A stretch of 64,000 nucleotides of DNA from Methyloceanibacter methanicus (GCF_001723285.1 NZ_LPWG01000013.1:1-64000), one strand, 5' to 3'. Counted from the stretch's first letter, positions 1 through 10,788 are shown. Numbers and translations: made by a program. The notes: generated by a model not told the origin, from the sequence alone.

Positions 1-2
1 GC

Positions 3-804
3 AAGACGGCCGCGCGGAAGACCGCCAAGCGGAAGACCGTGGCGCGCAAGACAACGGCCCGCAAGTCGGCCGCGCGCAAGACAGCCGCGCGCAAGACAAC
101 GGCCCGCAAGTCGGCCGCCCGCAAGTCGGCGGCCCGGAAGACGGTCAAGCGCAAGACCGCGGCTAGAAAGTCGGCGCCCAAGAAGTCTGCACGAAAGGCG
201 CCGGCTCGAAAATCGGCTGCCAAAAAGGCGGCTGCAAAGAAGAGAACCGCCAAGAAGACCGTCGCCAAGAAGAAGTCCGCTGCCCGCAAGGCTCCGGTAA
301 AGAAGTCGGCGGCGAAAAGGACGGCTGCCAAAAAGAAGGTCGCGAAAAAAAACGACGGCGAAGAAAACGACGGCCAAGAAGGCGGCCGCCAAGAAAACGG
401 TCGCGAAGAAAACAGTCGCCAAGAAAACAGTCGCCAAGAAAGCGGCTGTGAAAAGGGCCGCTCCGAAGAAGGCCGCCCCGAAAAAGGTCGCTGCGAAGGC
501 CGCCGCCCCGGCGCCACGGCCCGCCGCACCGGCACCAAGGCCCGCCGCTCCGGTGAAGCCACCCATGGCACAACCGGCGCCGAGGCCCCCCGTGGCTCAG
601 CCGGCTCCGCGGCCGCCGTTGGTGAAGCCGACGCCGTCGCAGCCCCCGTCTCCGGGTTTGGGCGGTTCCGCCCCCCGGCCGGGTGGACCTGGGAGCGCTA
701 TTCCCGGGTATACGCCGCCGCGGCCGCCAATGCCTGGAAGCACACCAGGACCGGCGCCCACGCCGATGCCCTACCGTCCGCCCTGGGAGCGGGACGACGA
801 TTAG
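3..804 (+). CDS. Histone H1-like Lys/Arg/Ala-rich DNA-binding protein, 5' partial, frame break
   Basis: The gene is cut by the left edge of the window, so its start is not visible. The first part is a tandem array of short basic units of the type KTAARKS and KKTVAKK. The C-terminal third (about 502 to 804) is rich in Pro and Ala and ends in an acidic WERDDD tail. This layout resembles bacterial H1-like proteins (AlgP/HC2 type) that bind DNA non-specifically. The frame changes at a run of eight A at 345-352: with seven A the KKTTAKK repeats would continue without a break. The change is either a sequencing error or slippage. Function is inferred from composition only. Confidence 0.75.
345..352 (+). 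other. A8 run at the frame change of the H1-like gene
   Basis: Eight consecutive A join the upstream Lys/Ala frame to the downstream frame that keeps the same repeat pattern. One A fewer makes a single continuous protein. Runs of this length are prone both to polymerase slippage in the cell and to sequencing error. Confidence 0.6.
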
Positions 805-830
805 GCCGTCTCTTCGCCAAGAGAGAACAC

Positions 831-862
831 GAAGGGCCAGCACCGGTGCTGGCCCTTCTTTT
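831..862 (+). terminator. Rho-independent terminator after the H1-like gene
   Basis: A perfect palindrome (GGGCCAGCACC followed by its exact reverse complement) is followed by CTTCTTTTTA. It lies 27 bases after the stop codon of the H1-like gene. Confidence 0.85.
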
Positions 863-999
863 TATCGAGGGCCTTCCAAGTTATCGAAGGCCTTTCAAAT
901 CAGCGAAGGCCGTCCAAGACGCGGCCCGCGGCGCCGCCCGAAAGCGGATGAATGTCCGGTCCGCGATGGCCGAAGACGCCGTCCTTAAAGGGCGGAGGG

Positions 1000-1170
1000 T
1001 CAGACCCCTCTGAAAATGTTGCCGCAGGCAAGGATCACATAGGCTGCGATCGCGACCCAAAACTTGTACTCGCCGACGACCGGCAGCGGCATGAAGGTGC
1101 TGAGAACCGCAAGGATCGCCAAAACGATCGAAACGACAAAGACCAAGGTGGTCGGTGCAGATAGATTCAT
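1000..1170 (-). CDS. Small two-helix membrane protein (56 aa)
   Basis: The protein begins MNLSAPTT and has two hydrophobic helices at about residues 8-27 and 34-50, so it should be an inner-membrane miniprotein. A GGGAGGG ribosome binding site about 6 bases upstream of this ATG supports it over a longer upstream start. It is divergent from the SRPBCC gene across about 135 bp. I do not recognise the family and infer no function beyond membrane location. Confidence 0.6.
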   Translation of the reverse strand: MNLSAPTTLVFVVSIVLAILAVLSTFMPLPVVGEYKFWVAIAAYVILACGNIFRGV

Positions 1171-1305
1171 TGTCAAACCCTCCCTCATGTTGACGTTTAA
1201 ACTGTAATCGTTTTCTGTGACTTTGCGAGCGCGGAACCGTGGCGCTAGGGTCACAGTATCGGCCGTTCGTAGGGGCTTTTCGCCAAGAATGTAGGAGACG
1301 TTGGT

Positions 1306-1976
1306 ATGGCGCCGATGATGCGGCTCGTCCTTGGGCTTGGTGTTCTTGTTCTTATTTTGTCGGCAGTCGCGCTTGGGCTTCCGGCCTATGTCACGGCCAC
1401 GCGGTCGGTGGTGATCAATGCGCCGGAATACGTGGTCTTCCCGTACGTGAACAATGTGCGGCGCTATCAGGAATGGGCGCCTTGGTCCGACAAGGACCCC
1501 AATATCAAACTGACCTATTCGGGACCGCCGGAAGGCAACGGCGCCAAGGCCGAGTGGGTCAGCGACGTGCCCGCCGTGGGCAATGGCAGCATCCAGATCA
1601 TGGAGTCCAAGCCGTCGAGCAGCGTGACCCTCGCGGCGGACGCAAAGGGATCCAAGGGACCAGCTACTTCGATTTGGCGCCGTCGGGCGCGGGATCCAAG
1701 GTGACCTGGTCGTTCGGCTTCGAGACCGGCTCCAGCCCGATCAAGCGCTGGAAGGGCCTGATGCTCGATGGCTATATCGGCGAGGTTTACGAGGTGGGTC
1801 TGGCGAAGCTGAAAAAGACCGTCGAAGCAACCCGCGCGCCGACAACGCCTCAGCCCGCGCCTATGGCGCCCGCAGCGCCGGCGGAAGCCCCCGCGGGCGA
1901 GACGCCGGACGGTGGCGAGGCGCCGGACGGTGGCGAGACGGTCGTGCCGGAGCAGGCTCCCCCGGCGCAGCCGTAA
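1306..1976 (+). CDS. SRPBCC (START/polyketide cyclase-like) family protein, one frame break
   Basis: The N-terminus is a single membrane anchor (residues about 5-27), followed by a domain opening with SVVINAPEYVVFPYVNN and EWAPWSDKDP, typical of SRPBCC ligand-binding proteins. Near 1640-1655 the frame changes by one missing base. The second part continues with SYFDLAPSGAGSKVTWSFG and the terminal helix of the fold, then a Pro/Ala/Glu-rich tail. A GGAG site precedes the ATG. It is probably a membrane-tethered protein of unknown ligand. A second gene after the break is unlikely because the two parts complete one domain. Confidence 0.65.
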
Positions 1977-2109
1977 GAGCGCGCCCGCCGGTGGATCGCT
2001 AGGAACACGTGCTTGGCCGAGTTTTGGGCGCGCGGGCCGGCAACGGCTCTACGAGGTCCAGAGCTTCGGCCTTTCAGCCGTCGCGCTTTCGGCCCTCAAG
2101 CTTTCGACC

Positions 2110-2775
2110 TTAGAGTTTGCGCTGGTTGTCCGCGGGCCGTGGCGCAGGGACGTTCTTCCGCGCCTGTTGGGTCGCCCGCAGGATCAGGCTGTCCAGCGGG
2201 CTGCACTCGAACAGTCCGGCTTCGCCTTGAGCCCCTTCCGCTTCGCCCGATGCCAGATGCGGGTCCACGACCGGGCGCCCCGTGACGCGGTAGACGCAGG
2301 TCGCGCCGTCGCTCGCGGTGAAGGTGATGCTGTCGCCAATGCCGACCGTGCCGGACCCGACATCGCCGAGCGCAACGTCACCCTCCATCGATCGGGCGAT
2401 GGCGTCGCTCTGTTTCGCCGGGGCGGCGCCGGCAGGGCTGAGAGACACGGCTTGCGTCGCCGTGTCCGTCGCGTCGCGCAACGACGCGCTGAGCCCGAGG
2501 CGTCGCACCGGGGCCGAAGGCAAGCGGGACATGCGTGCCGAAACGTTCTGCCACGGCCAGTCCTGGGCGGTAGCGTGACCGGACAGGGCCTTGGTCCAGG
2601 CGCTCTGGCGCAACGACTGAGCCAACCCGCCCTCATCGACCGCCGGAAAGACGTCCCGGACCTCCGAGGCCGCCAACAACGCGGCGAACGCGGCACAAGC
2701 GCCGAGACCGGCCTTGGCCACGATGCGCCGGCGTCCTTTCGGCCGCGCACCCTGCATCGATCCCTCCAACTGCAT
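2110..2775 (-). CDS. Hypothetical membrane-anchored protein, faintly sortase-like
   Basis: 221 residues: a basic N-terminus, a membrane segment at about 23-40, then an extracytoplasmic domain. The end of the domain has the spacing GDSITFTASDG..CVYRV followed by VVDPH and LFECSP, which recalls the last strands and Cys of class GN/F sortases. No catalytic His or clear Arg partner is visible, so this may be a degenerate relative or a coincidence. The ATG overlaps the stop of the upstream small membrane gene (TAATG), indicating translational coupling. Confidence 0.45.
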   Translation of the reverse strand: MQLEGSMQGARPKGRRRIVAKAGLGACAAFAALLAASEVRDVFPAVDEGGLAQSLRQSAWTKALSGHATAQDWPWQNVSARMSRLPSAPVRRLGLSASLRDATDTATQAVSLSPAGAAPAKQSDAIARSMEGDVALGDVGSGTVGIGDSITFTASDGATCVYRVTGRPVVDPHLASGEAEGAQGEAGLFECSPLDSLILRATQQARKNVPAPRPADNQRKL

Positions 2776-2894
2776 TAGCGCTTCCTCGCGTTCCGTCGCT
2801 GAGCGACTTTCGCGCGCAAGGGCTGCGACCGCACGGACAGTGCGATCGTGCCGAGCGATCCAAGCAGTAGAACAACCAGTGCCAAGGTTTCCAT
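2775..2894 (-). CDS. Small single-helix membrane protein (39 aa)
   Basis: The sequence METLALVVLLLGSLGTIALS forms one transmembrane helix, followed by a strongly basic tail (RAKVAQRRNARKR) that should face the cytoplasm. The stop codon overlaps the ATG of the next gene, so the two are probably co-translated. The start was chosen as the Met directly before the helix; only a weak GGGA site precedes it. The family is not recognised. Confidence 0.4.
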   Translation of the reverse strand: METLALVVLLLGSLGTIALSVRSQPLRAKVAQRRNARKR

Positions 2895-3449
2895 TGTTCC
2901 CAAGGGTCCTGTCCCTTTCCGTCCCGTCACGTTCCCGTGGCGTCTTCGCTCCTGCGTCTCAGGTCCCGCGCCTCGCGGTCCCGATTCCCACGCAGTGTGC
3001 AACTTTACCATAGAGTCGCGCGGCCGAAAGAGGTCTTGAAGAACCTGCCGTTGTATCGAATCGGGCCCCTGTGGCCGAATTTTCAAGGACCGAACGGGGC
3101 CCAGTGCCAAAATATATCGGTAAATATCAATAAGTTGTAATATCAGGACATCCCCTCTCGCCCCGCCATCCGGGCCAAGCGGCTCGCGCCGTCCACACGC
3201 AAAAGTGGCGCGGGCGGTGCAATATTCCGGCCCACCGGCCCGCCGGCACGGCGGACGCCGGGCATGTCTATGGGGCCCGATCCGGTGCTTTTGTGCGTCT
3301 CCGCCGCCGATTTCGCCGCATGGGCCAATCGATCCGGGCAAATCCATGCTGCAATGCACTTGCGGCAAAACAGGCGCACGCATAGGGTTGCCGGGATTTC
3401 CGGATGCGCTTGCTTTATTGCAGTCCTCAGAACTTTTCAGGAGCACTTC
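2895..3449. other. Intergenic region, no gene seen
   Basis: 555 bp between a leftward small membrane gene and the rightward aminotransferase gene. It contains an AT-richer patch around 3108-3145 that could hold promoters. I see no convincing coding frame. Confidence 0.4.
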
Positions 3450-4649
<1,200 letters not shown>

Positions 4650-4699
4650 GCCACTTCGAGGTGTGTTGGAGACGAGACGACAAATTGTAGGGGGGAGCC

Positions 4700-4936
4700 A
4701 TGTCCGAAGAACATACGATGAAGTTCTCCAAGCTCAGCACCGCGAACCAGATCGCGGGAAAGATCATGGAGATCCGAAAAGGGGCCGTGACGGCCATCGT
4801 CTACGTGCAGATCGCCGGCGACACGATGGTGGAAGTCAGCGTCACCATCGCGTCCCTGGAGACCCTGAAGCTCTACGAGGGCAAGTCGGTCACGTTGATC
4901 ATCAACCCCGTCGACATCATGATCGGCTGCGAATAG
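4700..4936 (+). CDS. Molbindin-like Mop/TOBE domain protein
   Basis: 78 residues forming a single Mop domain: KLSTANQIAGKIMEIRKGAV, then a beta-rich core, then SLETLKLYEGKSVTLII. Free-standing Mop proteins bind molybdate (or tungstate) in oligomers and buffer it in the cytoplasm. A GGGGGGAG site precedes the ATG; an internal ATG six codons in is an alternative start. No molybdate transporter genes are adjacent, so a storage or sensing role is inferred from the family. Confidence 0.8.
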   Translation: MSEEHTMKFSKLSTANQIAGKIMEIRKGAVTAIVYVQIAGDTMVEVSVTIASLETLKLYEGKSVTLIINPVDIMIGCE

Positions 4937-5040
4937 CGCCGGATCCCGGTCTGTGAGCTGGACGGCCGCGGCCCGCGCGGGCGCCGTATGCGGCACGGCT
5001 ATTGCATATCAGCTCTAAGCAGTACCAACACCGAAAGATC

Positions 5041-5979
5041 ATGGACAAACACGTCTTGGACGACCCCGATACAATCGCCGACCGCTCCACGCGCGTGCTG
5101 CAGCTCGCGGACGGGCGGCGCATCGGCTATGCGGAATACGGTGCGCCCGACGGCCACCCGGTCGTCGTGCTTCACGGAACGCCGGGCTCGCGGACGTTGT
5201 TTGCGAGTACAACCGATGTTGCCCGTAAGATGGGGTTCAGAATCGTCGCGCCGGACCGCACCGGCTACGGCTTGTCCGATTACCACCGCCACGACACGCT
5301 GACCGATACCGCCTACGACATCCAGGCGCTGGCCAACGGGTTGGGGATCAACCGGTTCTTCCTCGTGGGTTTCTCGGGCGGCGGGCCCCATGCTTTGGCT
5401 GCGGCGCTTCTGATGAAGGACCGCATCCAACAGGTGGCGTTGATCTCGCCGGTCGGGCTCGTCGGCGAGGCCGAGCACGTGTCGATGACCAGCCTCCAGC
5501 ATTTCATCTTCTCGTATCTCGGGCATTCCCAGATGGCGGCGCGCGCCTATTTCCACGGCGTGCGCGCGATGATCGAGTGGGTCCCCCACAGTGCGGAGCT
5601 GCTGGTGACTCAATACGCGACGGCCACGGACCGTGCCATTCTGGATCAATACGGCCTGCGCCATTCCCTCGGAGCGAGCATGCGCGAGGGCCTGAGCCGG
5701 TCCGTCGAAGGCGCGGTTCAGGACTTGCGCCTCTATTGCGGCCCGTGGGGCCTGGCGCTGGACAAGCTGCAGACGCCCGTGTCCATTTGGCAGGGAAGCG
5801 ACGACACGATCGTGCCGCCGCAAGCGGCCTATCGTCTTGCGGATGTGCTGCCGAATTGCCGGCTCGAAGTGCTCGAGGGCATGGGGCACTATTGGCTCTT
5901 CGGTTCGTTCGAACGAATCCTGGACCGGATCCGGACAAAGCCGCCGCGCCGCAATCGTGCAACGCGGGCCGCCTCTTAG
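5041..5979 (+). CDS. Alpha/beta hydrolase
   Basis: 312 residues with the canonical fold: the oxyanion loop HGTPGSR, nucleophile elbow GFSGGG (Ser at about 112), the acid in GSDDTIVP (about 254-255), and the catalytic His in MGHYW (about 283). A TTG 39 bases upstream is in frame, but the ATG at 5041 is the better start. The substrate is unknown. Similar proteins are esterases, haloperoxidase-like or lactone hydrolases; nothing in the neighbourhood narrows it. Confidence 0.8.
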   Translation: MDKHVLDDPDTIADRSTRVLQLADGRRIGYAEYGAPDGHPVVVLHGTPGSRTLFASTTDVARKMGFRIVAPDRTGYGLSDYHRHDTLTDTAYDIQALANGLGINRFFLVGFSGGGPHALAAALLMKDRIQQVALISPVGLVGEAEHVSMTSLQHFIFSYLGHSQMAARAYFHGVRAMIEWVPHSAELLVTQYATATDRAILDQYGLRHSLGASMREGLSRSVEGAVQDLRLYCGPWGLALDKLQTPVSIWQGSDDTIVPPQAAYRLADVLPNCRLEVLEGMGHYWLFGSFERILDRIRTKPPRRNRATRAAS

Positions 5980-6043
5980 CCTCCCGCCGGCCTTTCGGCC
6001 AGCCCTACGAAGTTCCTCCCGTTTGTGGTCCAATGCCGTCACG

Positions 6044-6451
6044 ATGACGGTGGCATTCACCCATTGCGCGCTTCAGGCCGCGGACCTCGATGAGTCCATC
6101 GATTTCTATGCGCGCTATTGCAGCATGGAGATCGTCAAGGAACACGGCGAGGGCGACAAGCGCGTGGTATGGCTCGCCAGCCCCGGGGCCGGGGACCGGT
6201 TCGTCCTGGTGCTGCTCGGGGGCGGCGCGGTCCGCGATCAGGCCGAAGACGATATGACCCATTACGGGTTCGGCGTCGCCACACGCGAGGAGGTGGACAG
6301 GATCGCCGCGCTCGCGAAACGGGACGGGTGCCTGCACTGGGAGCCGCGCGAATATGCTCGGCCTACGGGCTATCTCTGCGGGGTAAAGGACCCGGCCGGT
6401 TACATCGTCGAATTCTCGTACGGACAGCCGCTCGGGCCGCACGCGGCGTGA
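6044..6451 (+). CDS. VOC/glyoxalase-fold family protein
   Basis: 135 residues. It begins with FTHCALQAADLDESIDFYAR, the usual first beta-alpha unit of vicinal oxygen chelate proteins, and ends with GVKDPAGYIVEFSYGQPLG, where the Glu of VEF is a usual metal ligand. An early His (FTHCAL) and THYGF may complete the site. It is probably a metal-dependent lyase, dioxygenase or isomerase. The substrate is not identifiable. It follows the hydrolase by about 65 bp on the same strand. Confidence 0.75.
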   Translation: MTVAFTHCALQAADLDESIDFYARYCSMEIVKEHGEGDKRVVWLASPGAGDRFVLVLLGGGAVRDQAEDDMTHYGFGVATREEVDRIAALAKRDGCLHWEPREYARPTGYLCGVKDPAGYIVEFSYGQPLGPHAA

Positions 6452-6461
6452 ACGCGGCGCG

Positions 6462-7049
6462 TCAGTTCTGGCTGTAGATGCGACAGCAGCAATCCTTCAG
6501 CCCATCGGCCCGGAACTCGCAGACGAGCTTTTCCTGCGCGCTGCGGCAAACTTGCGGCGCGGCATTGGCCGCGAGCCCCCGGGTGCAGGTCTGCTTGTAG
6601 GGGATGCAGTGGCCGCCGAGGCGCTCGGTATTGGCCGGGCAGCCGCCCGCCGCTGCGCGCCGCTCGCCGCCGCTCCCTGCCGAGGGGGCGGCCGCCGGAG
6701 CCTCGTCCTTGTTGCCGCCCCAAAGCGATCCGCCGCCCCACAGTCCGCCGCCGCCCCAGGGGGCGTTTCCGGACGTGCCGTCCGATGGCGCGCTCGGCCC
6801 GCTGTCCGGGATCTTCGGCATCTTGCCACGGCGGATGGCGCCGCCTTCGCTGCGGCAGCGATAGCCTTCCGGCGTGTCGCCGCACACGATCTTCGCGCGC
6901 TGCACGTCCGTCGCGCCCGGCAACGGCCGAGCGGCAAGGTACTGGGCGGAAAAGGCCAGGGCGGAAAATGCCAAGGCGCGATCCTGTCCGATGGACAGCG
7001 GCGACAGTGCAACGACAACCAGCAGCGCGAACGCGGTGACGAGACGCAT
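6462..7049 (-). CDS. Secreted cysteine-rich protein of unknown function
   Basis: 195 residues with a signal peptide (MRLVTAFALLVVVALSPLS). After it come a Gly/Trp-rich linker (WGGGGLWGGGSLWGG) and a C-terminal domain with about nine Cys (CPANTERLGGHCIPYKQTC, DCCCRIYS) that must form disulfides in the periplasm. An AAGGGG site precedes the ATG. The family is not recognised. It converges with the VOC gene. Confidence 0.6.
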   Translation of the reverse strand: MRLVTAFALLVVVALSPLSIGQDRALAFSALAFSAQYLAARPLPGATDVQRAKIVCGDTPEGYRCRSEGGAIRRGKMPKIPDSGPSAPSDGTSGNAPWGGGGLWGGGSLWGGNKDEAPAAAPSAGSGGERRAAAGGCPANTERLGGHCIPYKQTCTRGLAANAAPQVCRSAQEKLVCEFRADGLKDCCCRIYSQN

Positions 7050-7250
7050 GAGAAACCCCTTGCAGCGATGGCGACACCATACTGTCTGAATTGGCAGATC
7101 AGAAGAGGCGAGGGCGCCGCGCCGCGGAGTTCTAAGACGCGGCCCTTGCCAGAGCCGGTTTCCCTTGTCACGATGGTGTCGTAAAGGCTCGCGGGAGGAC
7201 GAAGGGCCGGAAAAACGGCCCACCTTGCGCGTTTGCCAAGGGAGGAAGAT

Positions 7251-9299
7251 ATGGGCCAAGCGCAGGGCCAACCAGCCCGCAGCGCTCGCTGCATCGCACT
7301 GGTTGGCCCCTATCTCAGCGGTAAGACGACACTTCTCGAAGCTATTCTGGCGCGGACCGGCGCCATCGACAGGCAGGGTACGGCGGCAGCCGGCAATACG
7401 ACCGGCGATGCCTCCGAGGAAGCCCGCCATCACGGTATGAGCGTGGAGCTCAATGCCGCCACGGTCGACTATCTCGGAGACGCGTTCACATTTCTCGACT
7501 GTCCGGGCTCGATCGAGTTCCAGGCCGACGCGGCCAACGTGCTCGCGGCCTGCGACGCGGCGGTCGTCGTGTGCGAGCCGGACCCGAAGAAGGTTCCCGC
7601 GCTGCAACTGATCCTGAAGCAACTCGAGGATCGCGGCATTCCCCATTTCCTGTTCCTGAACAAGATCGACAAGGCCGAAACCCGGGTCCGCGACATCATT
7701 CCGATGTTGCAGCCGGCCTCGACCGTTCCGCTCGTGCTGCGGCAGATCCCCATCTGGGAAGGCGGCATTGTCAGCGGCTACGTCGATCTCGCCCTGGAGC
7801 GGGCCCATGTCTATCGCGAGCATGCCACGTCCGAGGTCATCGACATTCCCGATGCGCTGACCGCGCGGGAACAAGAGGCCCGGTTCTCCATGCTGGAGCA
7901 ACTCGCCGATTACGACGACGAGCTGATGGAGCAGCTCCTGGAGGACGTGCCGCCGCCGCGGGACAAGGTCTTTGACGATCTGGCCCTGGACCTGCGCGAA
8001 GGGGTGATCTGTCCGGTGCTTCTGGGCTCGGCGGAGAACGGCAACGGCATTATGCGGCTTCTGAAGGCGCTCCGGCACGAGGCGCCCTTCGTGGAAGCGG
8101 CTGCCGAACGGCTCGGTGTCGCCGATGCCAAGTCCTGCGCCTTCGTGGTGAAGACGATCCATACGGCCCATGCGGGCAAGCTGTCGCTGGCACGGGTTTT
8201 CGCGGGCACGTTCGCCGACGGGGACGCCGTCTTCGGCGGGGAGGCCGAGGAGCGCATCGCCGGGACCTTCGACGTCCTGGGGCAGGAGCCCGTGAAGCGC
8301 GGGCCCGCCAAGCCCGGCGACACGGTGGCCTTCGGGCGCCTTGAAAGCGTGAAGACCGGGGATACTTTGTCGACCGAGAAGGGTGCCGTTCCGGCCATCG
8401 AGCGGGCGGTCATGCCCGAACCCGTGTTCGGTCTGGCGCTCGTCGCCAAGGAGAAGAAGGACGAGGTGAAGCTGACCACGGGGCTTGCGAAGATCGTCGA
8501 GGAGGACCCCTCGATCGCGATCGCCCACGACCAGGACATGGCGCAGATGGTCCTGTGGGGGCAGGGGGAGATGCATTTGCGCGTCGCCCTGGAGCGCCTG
8601 ATCCGCAAATACGGCGCGGCCGCGGCGACCTATCCGCGGGAGGTTCCCTACAAGGAGACGATCCGGAAGCCGACGCAGGTGCGCGGGCGGCACAAGAAGC
8701 AGTCGGGCGGGCACGGCCAGTTCGGCGACGTGGTCCTCGACATCAAGCCGCAAGCCCGAGGCGGCGGTTTCACGTTTTCCGAGACCATCACCGGCGGCGT
8801 GGTGCCGAAGAACTACATCCCCTCCGTCGAGCATGGCGTCCGCGATTATCTTCACGCTGGGCCGCTGGGTTTTCCGGTGGTGGACGTGGCGGTCTGCCTG
8901 GTCGACGGGTCGTACCACTCGGTGGACAGCTCCGACATGGCGTTCCGGCAGGCCGGCCGGCTGGCGATGTCAGAGGGCCTGCCGCAGTGCCAGCCCGTGC
9001 TGCTCGAGCCCATCATGGCCGTGGAGATCGCGATTCCCTCGGAGGCGACGCCTCGGGTGAATTCGATCGTCTCGTCCCATCGCGGGCAGATCCTCGGCTT
9101 CGACGCCCGTCCGGGCTGGCCCGGCTGGGACGTGGTCCAGGCCCATATTCCGGAAGCCGAAATCCAGACCCTGATCGTGGAGCTGCGGTCGGCGACGGCG
9201 GGCGTGGGCACGTTCCAGGCCCGGCACGACCACTTGTCCGAGCTGGTGGGCAAGGCCGCCGATCAGGTTCTGTCCCACCGCAGCGACCAGGCGGCCTGA
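7251..9299 (+). CDS. Elongation factor G-like translational GTPase (second EF-G)
   Basis: 682 residues. The G domain shows G1 GPYLSGKTTL, G3 DCPGSIEF (instead of the usual DTPGH) and G4 NKID. EF-G domains II to V follow, including a region with QSGGHGQFGDV and PSVEHGVRDYLHAGPLGFP. GGAGGA four bases before the ATG fixes the start. The G3 change and the lone location away from rps/tuf genes mark it as the EF-G paralogue common in alphaproteobacteria, not the housekeeping fusA product. Its role may be in ribosome rescue, recycling or back-translocation, but this is not established from sequence. Confidence 0.85.
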   Translation: MGQAQGQPARSARCIALVGPYLSGKTTLLEAILARTGAIDRQGTAAAGNTTGDASEEARHHGMSVELNAATVDYLGDAFTFLDCPGSIEFQADAANVLAACDAAVVVCEPDPKKVPALQLILKQLEDRGIPHFLFLNKIDKAETRVRDIIPMLQPASTVPLVLRQIPIWEGGIVSGYVDLALERAHVYREHATSEVIDIPDALTAREQEARFSMLEQLADYDDELMEQLLEDVPPPRDKVFDDLALDLREGVICPVLLGSAENGNGIMRLLKALRHEAPFVEAAAERLGVADAKSCAFVVKTIHTAHAGKLSLARVFAGTFADGDAVFGGEAEERIAGTFDVLGQEPVKRGPAKPGDTVAFGRLESVKTGDTLSTEKGAVPAIERAVMPEPVFGLALVAKEKKDEVKLTTGLAKIVEEDPSIAIAHDQDMAQMVLWGQGEMHLRVALERLIRKYGAAAATYPREVPYKETIRKPTQVRGRHKKQSGGHGQFGDVVLDIKPQARGGGFTFSETITGGVVPKNYIPSVEHGVRDYLHAGPLGFPVVDVAVCLVDGSYHSVDSSDMAFRQAGRLAMSEGLPQCQPVLLEPIMAVEIAIPSEATPRVNSIVSSHRGQILGFDARPGWPGWDVVQAHIPEAEIQTLIVELRSATAGVGTFQARHDHLSELVGKAADQVLSHRSDQAA

Positions 9300-9460
9300 T
9301 CGCGCGCGGCACGGGCGGGCACGGGGTGATTCGTTCTGGGTCGTCTGGTAGGTTTGGAGCTACCAAATTTTGGCCCTGCCCCTTGCCCCGCCCGTCCTGG
9401 CCCGCTAGACGAAGGGGCCGAATTCCAAGTCTGTTGACTGTCAGATAGAGGGTTTTTCCG

Positions 9461-10689
9461 ATGACCGTATTTCCGCAGCTCGATATTCCAGAGACACTTG
9501 CCGCCGGCCCCGGGCCTGGCAACACCGATCCGCGCGTGCTGGAGCGCTTCGCCAAGACCGGCGTCGCCGACCACATGCAGGCGGACGTGCTGCGCGGCAT
9601 GAAAGAGGCCAAGCTGATGCTGCGCGAGCTGTGGGGGACGAAGAACGTCTACACCTACGGCGTGGCCGGCACCGGCTTCTCGGGCCTCGATTGCGTGCTC
9701 AGCCTGATCCTGCCCGGCGACAAGGTCGTGGCCTTCCCGAACGGCACGTTCTCGGGCATCGACAGCCTGACCATCCGCATGAAGGCGTCCACGGCCGAGG
9801 AACTGGCCGCGGATTCGCTCAATCCGAAGCCGGCCAGCGTGACCGTCGTCGAGACGGCGCACGGGCACCGGTCACCGGCGAGATCGTCGATGCGGCGCTT
9901 GCCGAGCACAAGCCCATGTGGGCCTTCATGGCCCATTGGGAGACGGGCTCGGGCCGCGTGAACGACGTCAAGGGCTTCTCCGATGCCTGCCTGAAGCACG
10001 GCGTGATGGGCATTTGCGATGCCGTCTCGAGCCTCGGCGTCGGCGATTTCAACATCGACGACTATCCGGGCATCGTGGCCTGGGCGTCCTGTCCGCAGAA
10101 GGGCGTGCTGTCTTTGCCGCTGACCTACGCGCCGGTGAGCTTCACCGACAAGGCCATCGAGATGGTCAAGAAGCGGGGCTGCCGGACCTATGTCCACCAC
10201 CCGATCCTCGACGCCCGCCATTGGGGCATCGTGGACGGTAAGGACGTGGACGCGCCCGGCTATCACCAGACCCATTCCTGCTACGCGGTCGCGGCCTTCC
10301 ACGAGGCGCTCCGCATCATCCTGGGCTATGGCCGCGCCCGTAAGGCGTCGGACTACAAGTACCACGAAGCCGCGCTGCGCCAGGCCGTCGAGGCCATGGG
10401 CTGCGAGGTCACCTCGGACATGCCGAGCCTCGTGGTGCTGAACCTGCCCGGCAAGCTGGCCGGCAAGGAGAAGGAGCTGGTGCAGGGCGCCCGCGCCCAG
10501 GGCTTCGGCATCTGGCCGACCCTGTCGGAGCCGGTTCAGGTCCGCATCGGGATCCTCAACCAGCTCAGCCCCGAGCAGATCACCGAGATCGTCAGCCGCT
10601 TCGCCGACGCCATGCTGGCCATGGGTGCGGAGTTCGACAAGGCGCAGGTGATGAACCAGCTGAAGTCCTACTACGCCAAGGCCGCGTAG
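9461..10689 (+). CDS. Class V aminotransferase (alanine/serine-glyoxylate type), one frame break
   Basis: This PLP enzyme has the AGXT-family layout: GPGNTDPRVLERF at the start, GVAGTGFSGLDCVLS for cofactor phosphate binding, CDAVSSLG for the PLP aspartate, and the lysine in SCPQKGVLSLP for the Schiff base. One G is missing from the GGG at 9863-9865; restoring it joins VVETAHG to APVTGEIVDAALAEH and gives about 410 residues. Related enzymes use glyoxylate as amino acceptor. In a serine-cycle methylotroph this could be serine-glyoxylate aminotransferase, but the sequence differs from typical SgaA, so the substrate is open. Confidence 0.8.
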
Positions 10690-10743
10690 GACGGGATCGG
10701 GCGGGACGCGCTGCGTCCCCTGCGGTCTAAGAGGACTTGAAAG

Positions 10744-10780
10744 TGGCCGGTGCCCGAATGGGTGCCGGCCATTTGTTTTT
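10744..10780. terminator. Terminator between convergent genes
   Basis: A 12-bp stem (TGGCCGGTGCCC with GGGTGCCGGCCA, two G-T pairs) with a GAAT loop is followed by TTTGTTTTT. It lies between the rightward aminotransferase and the leftward nuclease gene. Confidence 0.75.
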
Positions 10781-10788
10781 GCGGGCGG

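Noticed and set aside
3264-3449. Upstream extension of the class I aminotransferase
   Set aside because: The extra 62 codons have no family similarity, and an AGGAG site lies before the ATG at 3450.
6462-8918. Open frame of 818 codons on the minus strand through the EF-G-like gene
   Set aside because: Only its last 195 codons (from 7049) look like a protein, with a signal peptide and ribosome site. The rest is the antisense of a conserved GTPase and has the composition expected of GC-rich shadow frames.
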